The notes under the pieces were generated by a model. The model worked only from the letters and a program-made list of their open reading frames with translations. It ran no database searches and was not told the origin of the DNA. A stretch of 64,000 bases of DNA from Panagrolaimus kolymaensis (lineage: Eukaryota > Nematoda > Chromadorea > Rhabditida > Panagrolaimidae), in the NCBI GenBank assembly GCA_028622995.1, contig JAJQJQ010000088.1, forward strand, positions 62,001-126,000. The letters are read 5' to 3'. The stretch's first letter is position 1; each line of letters begins with the position of its first letter. Positions 11,377 through 22,758 of the stretch are shown here, piece by piece. The position numbers and the translations under genes are program-made.

Positions 11377-14258
11377 CACTGCCAGAATTTACAAGTTTAA
11401 TTATTATGGATGTTGCTTGCTTCATGGCAGCATCATCAAACCAATAAAATGGTTTCAAATTTTTGGAATAAAAAAAAGTGTTAAAACTTTTTTTTCTAAA
11501 ATTCTATTAAAATAATTTCGATTTTGGACACTTATAGAATTTATGCGTTTAATTATTATGGACGTTGCTTGCTTCATGGCAGCTTCATCAAACCAATAAA
11601 ATAGTTTCAAATTTTTGGAATAAAAAAAAGTGTTAAAACTTTTTTTTCTGTAATTCGATGAGAATCTTTTATCTTTTATACACTGCCAGAATTTACAAGT
11701 TTAATTATTATGGATGTTGCTTGCTTCATGGCAGCATCATCAAACCAATAAAATGGTTTCAAATTTTTGGAATAAAAAAAAGTGTTAAAACTTTTTTTTC
11801 TAAAATTCTATTAAAATAATTTCGATTTTGGACACTTATAGAATTTATGCGTTTAATTATTATGGACGTTGCTTGCTTCATGGCAGCTTCATCAAACCAA
11901 TAAAATAGTTTCAAATTTTGGAATAAAAAAAAGTGTTAAAACTTTTTTTTCTGTAATTCGATGAGAATCTTTTATCTTTTAGACACTGCCAGAATTTACA
12001 AGTTTAATTATTATGGATGTTGCTTGCTTCATGGCAGCATCATCAAACCAATAAAATGGTTTCAAATTTTTGGAATAAAAAAAAGTGTTAAAACTTTTTT
12101 TTCTGTAATTCGATGAGAATCTTTTATCTTTTAGACACTGCCAGAATTTACAAGTTTAATTATTATGGATGTTGCTTGCTTCATGGCAGCTTCATCAAAC
12201 CAATAAAATAGTTTCAAATTTTTGGAATAAAAAAAAGTGTTAAAACTTTTTTTTCTGTAATTCGATGAGAATCTTTTATCTTTTAGACACTGCCAGAATT
12301 TACAAGTTTAATTATTATGGATGTTGCTTGCTTCATGGCAGCATCATCAAACCAATAAAATGGTTTCAAATTTTTGGAATAAAAAAAAGTGTTAAAACTT
12401 TTTTTTCTGTAATTCGATGAGAATCTTTTATCTTTTAGACACTGCCAGAATTTACAAGTTTAATTATTATGGATGTTGCTTGCTTCATGGCAGCATCATC
12501 AAACCAATAAAATAGTTTCAAATTTTGGAATAAAAAAAAGTGTTAAAACTTTTTTTTCTGTAATTCGATGAGAATCTTTTATCTTTTAGACACTGCCAGA
12601 ATTTACAAGTTTAATTATTATGGATGTTGCTTGCTTCATGGCAGCATCATCAAACCAATAAAATAGTTTCAAATTTTGGAATAAAAAAAAGTGTTAAAAC
12701 TTTTTTTTCTGTAATTCGATGAGAATCTTTTATCTTTTAGACACTGCCAGAATTTACAAGTTTAATTATTATGGATGTTGCTTGCTTCATGGCAGCATCA
12801 TCAAACCAATAAAATGGTTTCAAATTTTTGGAATAAAAAAAAGTGTTAAAACTTTTTTTTCTAAAATTCTATTAAAATAATTTCGATTTTGGACACTTAT
12901 AGAATTTATGCGTTTAATTATTATGGACGTTGCTTGCTTCATGGCAGCTTCATCAAACCAATAAAATAGTTTCAAATTTTTGGAATAAAAAAAAGTGTTA
13001 AAACTTTTTTTTCTGTAATTCGATGAGAATCTTTTATCTTTTAGACACTGCCAGAATTTACAAGTTTAATTATTATGGATGTTGCTTGCTTCATGGCAGC
13101 ATCATCAAACCAATAAAATGGTTTCAAATTTTTGGAATAAAAAAAAGTGTTAAAACTTTTTTTTCTGTAATTCGATGAGAATCTTTTATCTTTTAGACAC
13201 TGCCAGAATTTACAAGTTTAATTATTATGGATGTTGCTTGCTTCATGGCAGCATCATCAAACCAATAAAATGGTTTCAAATTTTTGGAATAAAAAAAAGT
13301 GTTAAAACTTTTTTTTCTGTAATTCGATGAGAATCTTTTATCTTTTAGACACTGCCAGAATTTACAAGTTTAATTATTATGGACGTTGCTTGCTTCATGG
13401 CAGCTTCATCAAACCAATAAAATAGTTTCAAATTTTGGAATAAAAAAAAGTGTTATAACTTTTTTTTCTGTAATTCGATGAGAATCTTTTATCTTTTAGA
13501 CACTGCCAGAATTTACAAGTTTAATTATTATGGATGTTGCTTGCTTCATGGCAGCATCATCAAACCAATAAAATGGTTTCAAATTTTTGGAATAAAAAAA
13601 AGTGTTAAAACTTTTTTTTCTTTAATTTGATGAAAATCATTTTTCTTTTGGACACTGCCTCAATTTACAAGTTTATTTATTATGGACGTTGCTTGCTTCA
13701 TGGCAGCTTCATCAAACCAATAAAATAGTTTCAAATTTTGGAATAAAAAAAAGTGTTAAAACTTTTTTTTCTAAAATTCTATTAAAATAATTTCGATTTT
13801 GGACACTTATAGAATTTATGCGTTTAATTATTATGGACGTTGCTTGCTTCATGGCAGCTTCATCAAACCAATAAAATAGTTTCAAATTTTTGGAATAAAA
13901 AAAAGTGTTAAAACTTTTTTTTCTGTAATTCGATGAGAATCTTTTATCTTTTAGACACTGCCAGAATTTACAAGTTTAATTATTATGGACGTTGCTTGCT
14001 TCATGGCAGCTTCATCAAACCAATAAAATAGTTTCAAATTTTGGAATAAAAAAAAGTGTTATAACTTTTTTTTCTGTAATTCGATGAGAATCTTTTATCT
14101 TTTAGACACTGCCAGAATTTACAAGTTTAATTATTATGGATGTTGCTTGCTTCATGGCAGCATCATCAAACCAATAAAATGGTTTCAAATTTTTGGAATA
14201 AAAAAAAGTGTTAAAACTTTTTTTTCTTTAATTTGATGAAAATCATTTTTCTTTTGGA
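11377..14258 (+). repeat. Satellite domain 4: A with single C copies (19 monomers)
   Basis: C linkers stand singly near 11507, 11810, 12862 and 13772. The block opens with two A-C dimers (11377-11680 and 11681-11983). Each of these begins with a TTTTATACACT junction where other A linkers have TTTTAGACACT; I saw this allele nowhere else. GAT-GCA-TGG monomers dominate, with two TTATAAC-loop copies near 13450 and 14060. A single B linker occurs near 13620. Confidence 0.9.
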
Positions 14259-16842
14259 CACTGCCTCAATTTACAAGTTTATTTATTATGGACGTTGCTT
14301 GCTTCATGGCAGCATCATCAAACCAATAAAACGGTTTCAAATTTTTGGAATAAAAAAAAGTGTTAAAACTTTTTTTTCTTTAATTTGATGAAAATCATTT
14401 TTCTTTTGGACACTGCCTCAATTTACAAGTTTATTTATTATGGACGTTGCTTGCTTCATGGCAGCATCATCAAACCAATAAAACGGTTTCAAATTTTTGG
14501 AATAAAAAAAAGTGTTAAAACTTTTTTTTCTTTAATTTGATGAAAATCATTTTTCTTTTGGACACTGCCTCAATTTACAAGTTTATTTATTATGGACGTT
14601 GCTTGCTTCATGGCAGCTTCATCAAACCAATAAAACGGTTTCAAATTTTTGGAATAAAAAAAAGTGTTAAAACTTTTTTTTCTTTAATTTGATGAAAATC
14701 ATTTTTCTTTTGGACACTGCCTCAATTTACAAGTTTATTTATTATGGACGTTGCTTGCTTCATGGCAGCATCATCAAACCAATAAAACGGTTTCAAATTT
14801 TTGGAATAAAAAAAAGTGTTAAAACTTTTTTTTCTTTAATTTGATGAAAATCATTTTTCTTTTGGACACTGCCTCAATTTACAAGTTTATTTATTATGGA
14901 CGTTGCTTGCTTCATGGCAGCATCATCAAACCAATAAAACGGTTTCAAATTTTTGGAATAAAAAAAAGTGTTAAAACTTTTTTTTCTTTAATTTGATGAA
15001 AATCATTTTTCTTTTGGACACTGCCTCAATTTACAAGTTTATTTATTATGGACGTTGCTTGCTTCATGGCAGCATCATCAAACCAATAAAACGGTTTCAA
15101 ATTTTTGGAATAAAAAAAAGTGTTAAAACTTTTTTTTCTTTAATTTGATGAAAATCATTTTTCTTTTGGACACTGCCTCAATTTACAAGTTTATTTATTA
15201 TGGACGTTGCTTGCTTCATGGCAGCATCATCAAACCAATAAAACGGTTTCAAATTTTTGGAATAAAAAAAAGTGTTAAAACTTTTTTTTCTTTAATTTGA
15301 TGAAAATCATTTTTCTTTTGGACACTGCCTCAATTTACAAGTTTATTTATTATGGACGTTGCTTGCTTCATGGCAGCATCATCAAACCAATAAAACGGTT
15401 TCAAATTTTTGGAATAAAAAAAAGTGTTAAAACTTTTTTTTCTTTAATTTGATGAAAATCATTTTTCTTTTGGACACTGCCTCAATTTACAAGTTTATTT
15501 ATTATGGACGTTGCTTGCTTCATGGCAGCATCATCAAACCAATAAAACGGTTTCAAATTTTTGGAATAAAAAAAAGTGTTAAAACTTTTTTTTCTTTAAT
15601 TTGATGAAAATCATTTTTCTTTTGGACACTGCCTCAATTTACAAGTTTATTTATTATGGACGTTGCTTGCTTCATGGCAGCATCATCAAACCAATAAAAC
15701 GGTTTCAAATTTTTGGAATAAAAAAAAGTGTTAAAACTTTTTTTTCTTTAATTTGATGAAAATCATTTTTCTTTTGGACACTGCCTCAATTTACAAGTTT
15801 ATTTATTATGGACGTTGCTTGCTTCATGGCAGCTTCATCAAACCAATAAAACGGTTTCAAATTTTTGGAATAAAAAAAAGTGTTAAAACTTTTTTTTCTT
15901 TAATTTGATGAAAATCATTTTTCTTTTGGACACTGCCTCAATTTACAAGTTTATTTATTATGGACGTTGCTTGCTTCATGGCAGCATCATCAAACCAATA
16001 AAACGGTTTCAAATTTTTGGAATAAAAAAAAGTGTTAAAACTTTTTTTTCTTTAATTTGATGAAAATCATTTTTCTTTTGGACACTGCCTCAATTTACAA
16101 GTTTATTTATTATGGACGTTGCTTGCTTCATGGCAGCATCATCAAACCAATAAAACGGTTTCAAATTTTTGGAATAAAAAAAAGTGTTAAAACTTTTTTT
16201 TCTTTAATTTGATGAAAATCATTTTTCTTTTGGACACTGCCTCAATTTACAAGTTTATTTATTATGGACGTTGCTTGCTTCATGGCAGCATCATCAAACC
16301 AATAAAACGGTTTCAAATTTTTGGAATAAAAAAAAGTGTTAAAACTTTTTTTTCTTTAATTTGATGAAAATCATTTTTCTTTTGGACACTGCCTCAATTT
16401 ACAAGTTTATTTATTATGGACGTTGCTTGCTTCATGGCAGCTTCATCAAACCAATAAAACGGTTTCAAATTTTTGGAATAAAAAAAAGTGTTAAAACTTT
16501 TTTTTCTTTAATTTGATGAAAATCATTTTTCTTTTGGACACTGCCTCAATTTACAAGTTTATTTATTATGGACGTTGCTTGCTTCATGGCAGCATCATCA
16601 AACCAATAAAACGGTTTCAAATTTTTGGAATAAAAAAAAGTGTTAAAACTTTTTTTTCTTTAATTTGATGAAAATCATTTTTCTTTTGGACACTGCCTCA
16701 ATTTACAAGTTTATTTATTATGGACGTTGCTTGCTTCATGGCAGCATCATCAAACCAATAAAATGGTTTCAAATTTTTGGAATAAAAAAAAGTGTTAAAA
16801 CTTTTTTTTCTAAAATTCTATTAAAATAATTTCGATTTTGGA
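14259..16842 (+). repeat. Satellite domain 5: 17 consecutive family-B monomers
   Basis: The block is exactly 17 x 152 bp. Every linker is CTTTAATTTGATGAAAATC, every head is CACTGCCTCAATTT and the core allele is always GAC. Spacers are all CGG with five T except the last, which is TGG and leads into a C linker. The only other variation I noticed is GCA or GCT in the core (GCT near 14625, 15835 and 16442). This is the most homogeneous stretch in the window and looks like a recent expansion of one B monomer. Confidence 0.92.
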
Positions 16843-18206
16843 CACTTATAGAATTTATGCGTTTAATTATTATGGACGTTGCTTGCTTCATGGCAGCTTC
16901 ATCAAACCAATAAAATAGTTTCAAATTTTTGGAATAAAAAAAAGTGTTAAAACTTTTTTTTCTGTAATTCGATGAGAATCTTTTATCTTTTAGACACTGC
17001 CAGAATTTACAAGTTTAATTATTATGGATGTTGCTTGCTTCATGGCAGCATCATCAAACCAATAAAATAGTTTCAAATTTTGGAATAAAAAAAAGTGTTA
17101 AAACTTTTTTTTCTTTAATTTGATGAAAATCATTTTTCTTTTGGACACTGCCTCAATTTACAAGTTTATTTATTATGGACGTTGCTTGCTTCATGGCAGC
17201 ATCATCAAACCAATAAAATAGTTTCAAATTTTGGAATAAAAAAAAGTGTTAAAACTTTTTTTTCTTTAATTTGATGAAAATCATTTTTCTTTTGGACACT
17301 GCCTCAATTTACAAGTTTATTTATTATGGACGTTGCTTGCTTCATGGCAGCATCATCAAACCAATAAAACGGTTTCAAATTTTTGGAATAAAAAAAAGTG
17401 ATAAAACTTTTTTTTCTGTAATTCGATGAGAATCTTTTATCTTTTAGACACTGCCAGAATTTACAAGTTTAATTATTATGGATGTTGCTTGCTTCATGGC
17501 AGCATCATCAAACCAATAAAATGGTTTCAAATTTTTGGAATAAAAAAAAGTGTTAAAACTTTTTTTTCTAAAATTCTATTAAAATAATTTCGATTTTGGA
17601 CACTTATAGAATTTATGCGTTTAATTATTATGGACGTTGCTTGCTTCATGGCAGCTTCATCAAACCAATAAAATAGTTTCAAATTTTTGGAATAAAAAAA
17701 AGTGTTAAAACTTTTTTTTCTGTAATTCGATGAGAATCTTTTATCTTTTAGACACTGCCAGAATTTACAAGTTTAATTATTATGGATGTTGCTTGCTTCA
17801 TGGCAGCATCATCAAACCAATAAAATAGTTTCAAATTTTGGAATAAAAAAAAGTGTTAAAACTTTTTTTTCTTTAATTTGATGAAAATCATTTTTCTTTT
17901 GGACACTGCCTCAATTTACAAGTTTATTTATTATGGACGTTGCTTGCTTCATGGCAGCATCATCAAACCAATAAAATAGTTTCAAATTTTGGAATAAAAA
18001 AAAGTGTTAAAACTTTTTTTTCTGTAATTCGATGAGAATCTTTTATCTTTTAGACACTGCCAGAATTTACAAGTTTAATTATTATGGACGTTGCTTGCTT
18101 CATGGCAGCATCATCAAACCAATAAAAAGGTTTCAAATTTTTGGAATAAAAAAAAGTGTTAAAACTTTTTTTTCTGTAATTCGATGAGAATCTTTTATCT
18201 TTTAGA
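16843..18206 (+). repeat. Satellite domain 6: A/B/C mosaic (9 monomers)
   Basis: This short mosaic joins the B block to the HOR region. It contains the last TTCTATT-type C linkers (near 16810 and 17569, at its left edge and inside) and the last GAT core allele (about 17787). One copy has GTGATAAAAC in the loop region (about 17399-17408). C-A-B order occurs twice (from 16843 and about 17602), resembling domain 2. Confidence 0.88.
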
Positions 18207-19267
18207 CACTGCCAGAATTTACAAGTTTAATTATTATGGACGTTGCTTGCTTCATGGCAGCTTCATCAAACCAATAAAATAGTTTCAAATTTTGGAATAA
18301 AAAAAAGTGTTATAACTTTTTTTTCTGTAATTCGATGAGAATCTTTTATCTTTTAGACACTGCCAGAATTTACAAGTTTAATTATTATGGACGTTGCTTG
18401 CTTCATGGCAGCTTCATCAAACCAATAAAACGGTTTCAAATTTTTGGAATAAAAAAAAGTGTTATAACTTTTTTTTCTGTAATTCGATGAGAATCTTTTA
18501 TCTTTTAGACACTGCCAGAATTTACAAGTTTAATTATTATGGACGTTGCTTGCTTCATGGCAGCATCATCAAACCAATAAAAAGGTTTCAAATTTTTGGA
18601 ATAAAAAAAAGTGTTATAACTTTTTTTTCTGTAATTCGATGAGAATCTTTTATCTTTTAGACACTGCCAGAATTTACAAGTTTAATTATTATGGACGTTG
18701 CTTGCTTCATGGCAGCTTCATCAAACCAATAAAATAGTTTCAAATTTTGGAATAAAAAAAAGTGTTATAACTTTTTTTTCTGTAATTCGATGAGAATCTT
18801 TTATCTTTTAGACACTGCCAGAATTTACAAGTTTAATTATTATGGACGTTGCTTGCTTCATGGCAGCTTCATCAAACCAATAAAACGGTTTCAAATTTTT
18901 GGAATAAAAAAAAGTGTTAAAACTTTTTTTTCTAAAATTCGATTAAAATAATTTCGATTTTGGACACTTATAGAATTTATGCGTTTAATTATTATGGACG
19001 TTGCTTGCTTCATGGCAGCATCATCAAACCAATAAAATAGTTTCAAATTTTGGAATAAAAAATAGTGTTAAAACTTTTTTTTCTGTAATTCGATGAGAAT
19101 CTTTTATCTTTTAGACACTGCCAGAATTTACAAGTTTAATTATTATGGACGTTGCTTGCTTCATGGCAGCATCATCAAACCAATAAAAAGGTTTCAAATT
19201 TTTGGAATAAAAAAAAGTGTTATAACTTTTTTTTCTGTAATTCGATGAGAATCTTTTATCTTTTAGA
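18207..19267 (+). repeat. 1,061-bp 7-mer higher-order repeat, copy 1
   Basis: Monomer order by spacer and loop is TAG-TTATAAC, CGG-TTATAAC, AGG-TTATAAC, TAG-TTATAAC, CGG-TTAAAAC, then a C-headed TAG-TTAAAAC, then AGG-TTATAAC. The same order starts again exactly 1,061 bp later. A private base change interrupts the A-run near 19062 (AAAAAATAG). Confidence 0.8.
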
Positions 19268-20328
19268 CACTGCCAGAATTTACAAGTTTAATTATTATGG
19301 ACGTTGCTTGCTTCATGGCAGCTTCATCAAACCAATAAAATAGTTTCAAATTTTGGAATAAAAAAAAGTGTTATAACTTTTTTTTCTGTAATTCGATGAG
19401 AATCTTTTATCTTTTAGACACTGCCAGAATTTAAGAGTTTAATTATTATGGACGTTGCTTGCTTCATGGCAGCTTCATCAAACCAATAAAACGGTTTCAA
19501 ATTTTTGGAATAAAAAAAAGTGTTATAACTTTTTTTTCTGTAATTCGATGAGAATCTTTTATCTTTTAGACACTGCCAGAATTTACAAGTTTAATTATTA
19601 TGGACGTTGCTTGCTTCATGGCAGCATCATCAAACCAATAAAAAGGTTTCAAATTTTTGGAATAAAAAAAAGTGTTATAACTTTTTTTTCTGTAATTCGA
19701 TGAGAATCTTTTATCTTTTAGACACTGCCAGAATTTACAAGTTTAATTATTATGGACGTTGCTTGCTTCATGGCAGCTTCATCAAACCAATAAAATAGTT
19801 TCAAATTTTGGAATAAAAAAAAGTGTTATAACTTTTTTTTCTGTAATTCGATGAGAATCTTTTATCTTTTAGACACTGCCAGAATTTACAAGTTTAATTA
19901 TTATGGACGTTGCTTGCTTCATGGCAGCTTCATCAAACCAATAAAACGGTTTCAAATTTTTGGAATAAAAAAAAGTGTTAAAACTTTTTTTTCTAAAATT
20001 CGATTAAAATAATTTCGATTTTGGACACTTATAGAATTTATGCGTTTAATTATTATGGACGTTGCTTGCTTCATGGCAGCATCATCAAACCAATAAAATA
20101 GTTTCAAATTTTGGAATAAAAAAAAGTGTTAAAACTTTTTTTTCTGTAATTCGATGAGAATCTTTTATCTTTTAGACACTGCCAGAATTTACAAGTTTAA
20201 TTATTATGGACGTTGCTTGCTTCATGGCAGCATCATCAAACCAATAAAAAGGTTTCAAATTTTTGGAATAAAAAAAAGTGTTAAAACTTTTTTTTCTGTA
20301 ATTCGATGAGAATCTTTTATCTTTTAGA
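19268..20328 (+). repeat. 1,061-bp 7-mer higher-order repeat, copy 2
   Basis: It has the same monomer order as 18207-19267, except that the seventh monomer has the TTAAAAC loop. A private change in one head gives AATTTAAGAGTTT (about 19428-19440) where other copies have AATTTACAAGTTT. The next monomer (20329) no longer follows the unit, so only two copies are present. Confidence 0.8.
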
Positions 20329-21390
20329 CACTGCCAGAATTTACAAGTTTAATTATTATGGACGTTGCTTGCTTCATGGCAGCATCATCAAACCAATAAA
20401 AAGGTTTCAAATTTTTGGAATAAAAAAAAGTGTTAAAACTTTTTTTTCTGTAATTCGATGAGAATCTTTTATCTTTTAGACACTGCCAGAATTTACAAGT
20501 TTAATTATTATGGACGTTGCTTGCTTCATGGCAGCTTCATCAAACCAATAAAACGGTTTCAAATTTTTGGAATAAAAAAAAGTGTAATAACTTTTTTTTC
20601 TGTAATTCGATGAGAATCTTTTATCTTTTAGACACTGCCAGAATTTACAAGTTTAATTATTATGGACGTTGCTTGCTTCATGGCAGCATCATCAAACCAA
20701 TAAAAAGGTTTCAAATTTTTGGAATAAAAAAAAGTGTTAAAACTTTTTTTTCTGTAATTCGATGAGAATCTTTTATCTTTTAGACACTGCCAGAATTTAC
20801 AAGTTTAATTATTATGGACGTTGCTTGCTTCATGGCAGCTTCATCAAACCAATAAAACGGTTTCAAATTTTGGAATAAAAAAAAGTGTTATAACTTTTTT
20901 TTCTGTAATTCGATGAGAATCTTTTATCTTTTAGACACTGCCAGAATTTACAAGTTTAATTATTATGGACGTTGCTTGCTTCATGGCAGCTTCATCAAAC
21001 CAATAAAACGGTTTCAAATTTTTGGAATAAAAAAAAGTGTTAAAACTTTTTTTTCTAAAATTCGATTAAAATAATTTCGATTTTGGACACTTATAGAATT
21101 TATGCGTTTAATTATTATGGACGTTGCTTGCTTCATGGCAGCATCATCAAACCAATAAAATAGTTTCAAATTTTGGAATAAAAAAAAGTGTTAAAACTTT
21201 TTTTTCTGTAATTCGATGAGAATCTTTTATCTTTTAGACACTGCCAGAATTTACAAGTTTAATTATTATGGACGTTGCTTGCTTCATGGCAGCTTCATCA
21301 AACCAATAAAAAGGTTTCAAATTTTTGGAATAAAAAAAAGTGTTAAAACTTTTTTTTCTGTAATTCGATGAGAATCTTTTATCTTTTAGA
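20329..21390 (+). repeat. Satellite domain 8: transitional seven monomers
   Basis: AGG, CGG and one C-headed monomer (C linker near 21056) lie between the 7-mer and trimer HORs. The first TAATAAC loop of the window appears here (about 20585); that loop is then common up to about 36390 and absent elsewhere. One CGG copy has only four T (about 20865), an uncommon combination. Confidence 0.88.
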
Positions 21391-22758
21391 CACTGCCAGA
21401 ATTTACAAGTTTAATTATTATGGACGTTGCTTGCTTCATGGCAGCTTCATCAAACCAATAAAACGGTTTCAAATTTTTGGAATAAAAAAAAGTGTAATAA
21501 CTTTTTTTTCTGTAATTCGATGAGAATCTTTTATCTTTTAGACACTGCCAGAATTTACAAGTTTAATTATTATGGACGTTGCTTGCTTCATGGCAGCTTC
21601 ATCAAACCAATAAAACGGTTTCAAATTTTTGGAATAAAAAAAAGTGTAATAACTTTTTTTTCTGTAATTCGATGAGAATCTTTTATCTTTTAGACACTGC
21701 CAGAATTTACAAGTTTAATTATTATGGACGTTGCTTGCTTCATGGCAGCTTCATCAAACCAATAAAACGGTTTCAAATTTTTGGAATAAAAAAAAGTGTT
21801 AAAACTTTTTTTTCTAAAATTCGATTAAAATAATTTCGATTTTGGACACTTATAGAATTTATGCGTTTAATTATTATGGACGTTGCTTGCTTCATGGCAG
21901 CTTCATCAAACCAATAAAACGGTTTCAAATTTTTGGAATAAAAAAAAGTGTAATAACTTTTTTTTCTGTAATTCGATGAGAATCTTTTATCTTTTAGACA
22001 CTGCCAGAATTTACAAGTTTAATTATTATGGACGTTGCTTGCTTCATGGCAGCTTCATCAAACCAATAAAACGGTTTCAAATTTTTGGAATAAAAAAAAG
22101 TGTAATAACTTTTTTTTCTGTAATTCGATGAGAATCTTTTATCTTTTAGACACTGCCAGAATTTACAAGTTTAATTATTATGGACGTTGCTTGCTTCATG
22201 GCAGCTTCATCAAACCAATAAAACGGTTTCAAATTTTTGGAATAAAAAAAAGTGTTAAAACTTTTTTTTCTAAAATTCGATTAAAATAATTTCGATTTTG
22301 GACACTTATAGAATTTATGCGTTTAATTATTATGGACGTTGCTTGCTTCATGGCAGCTTCATCAAACCAATAAAACGGTTTCAAATTTTTGGAATAAAAA
22401 AAAGTGTAATAACTTTTTTTTCTGTAATTCGATGAGAATCTTTTATCTTTTAGACACTGCCAGAATTTACAAGTTTAATTATTATGGACGTTGCTTGCTT
22501 CATGGCAGCTTCATCAAACCAATAAAACGGTTTCAAATTTTTGGAATAAAAAAAAGTGTAATAACTTTTTTTTCTGTAATTCGATGAGAATCTTTTATCT
22601 TTTAGACACTGCCAGAATTTACAAGTTTAATTATTATGGACGTTGCTTGCTTCATGGCAGCTTCATCAAACCAATAAAACGGTTTCAAATTTTTGGAATA
22701 AAAAAAAGTGTTAAAACTTTTTTTTCTAAAATTCGATTAAAATAATTTCGATTTTGGA
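21391..22758 (+). repeat. 456-bp trimer higher-order repeat, three copies
   Basis: The block is exactly 3 x 456 bp (21391, 21847, 22303). Each unit has two CGG-TAATAAC monomers and one CGG-TTAAAAC monomer that ends in a C linker (near 21815, 22271, 22727). All nine cores are GAC-GCT and all spacers have five T. Units 2 and 3 begin with a C head, while unit 1 begins with an A head, so unit 1 is the left junction of the expansion. I saw no differences between units at the sites compared, which suggests a recent event. Confidence 0.85.
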
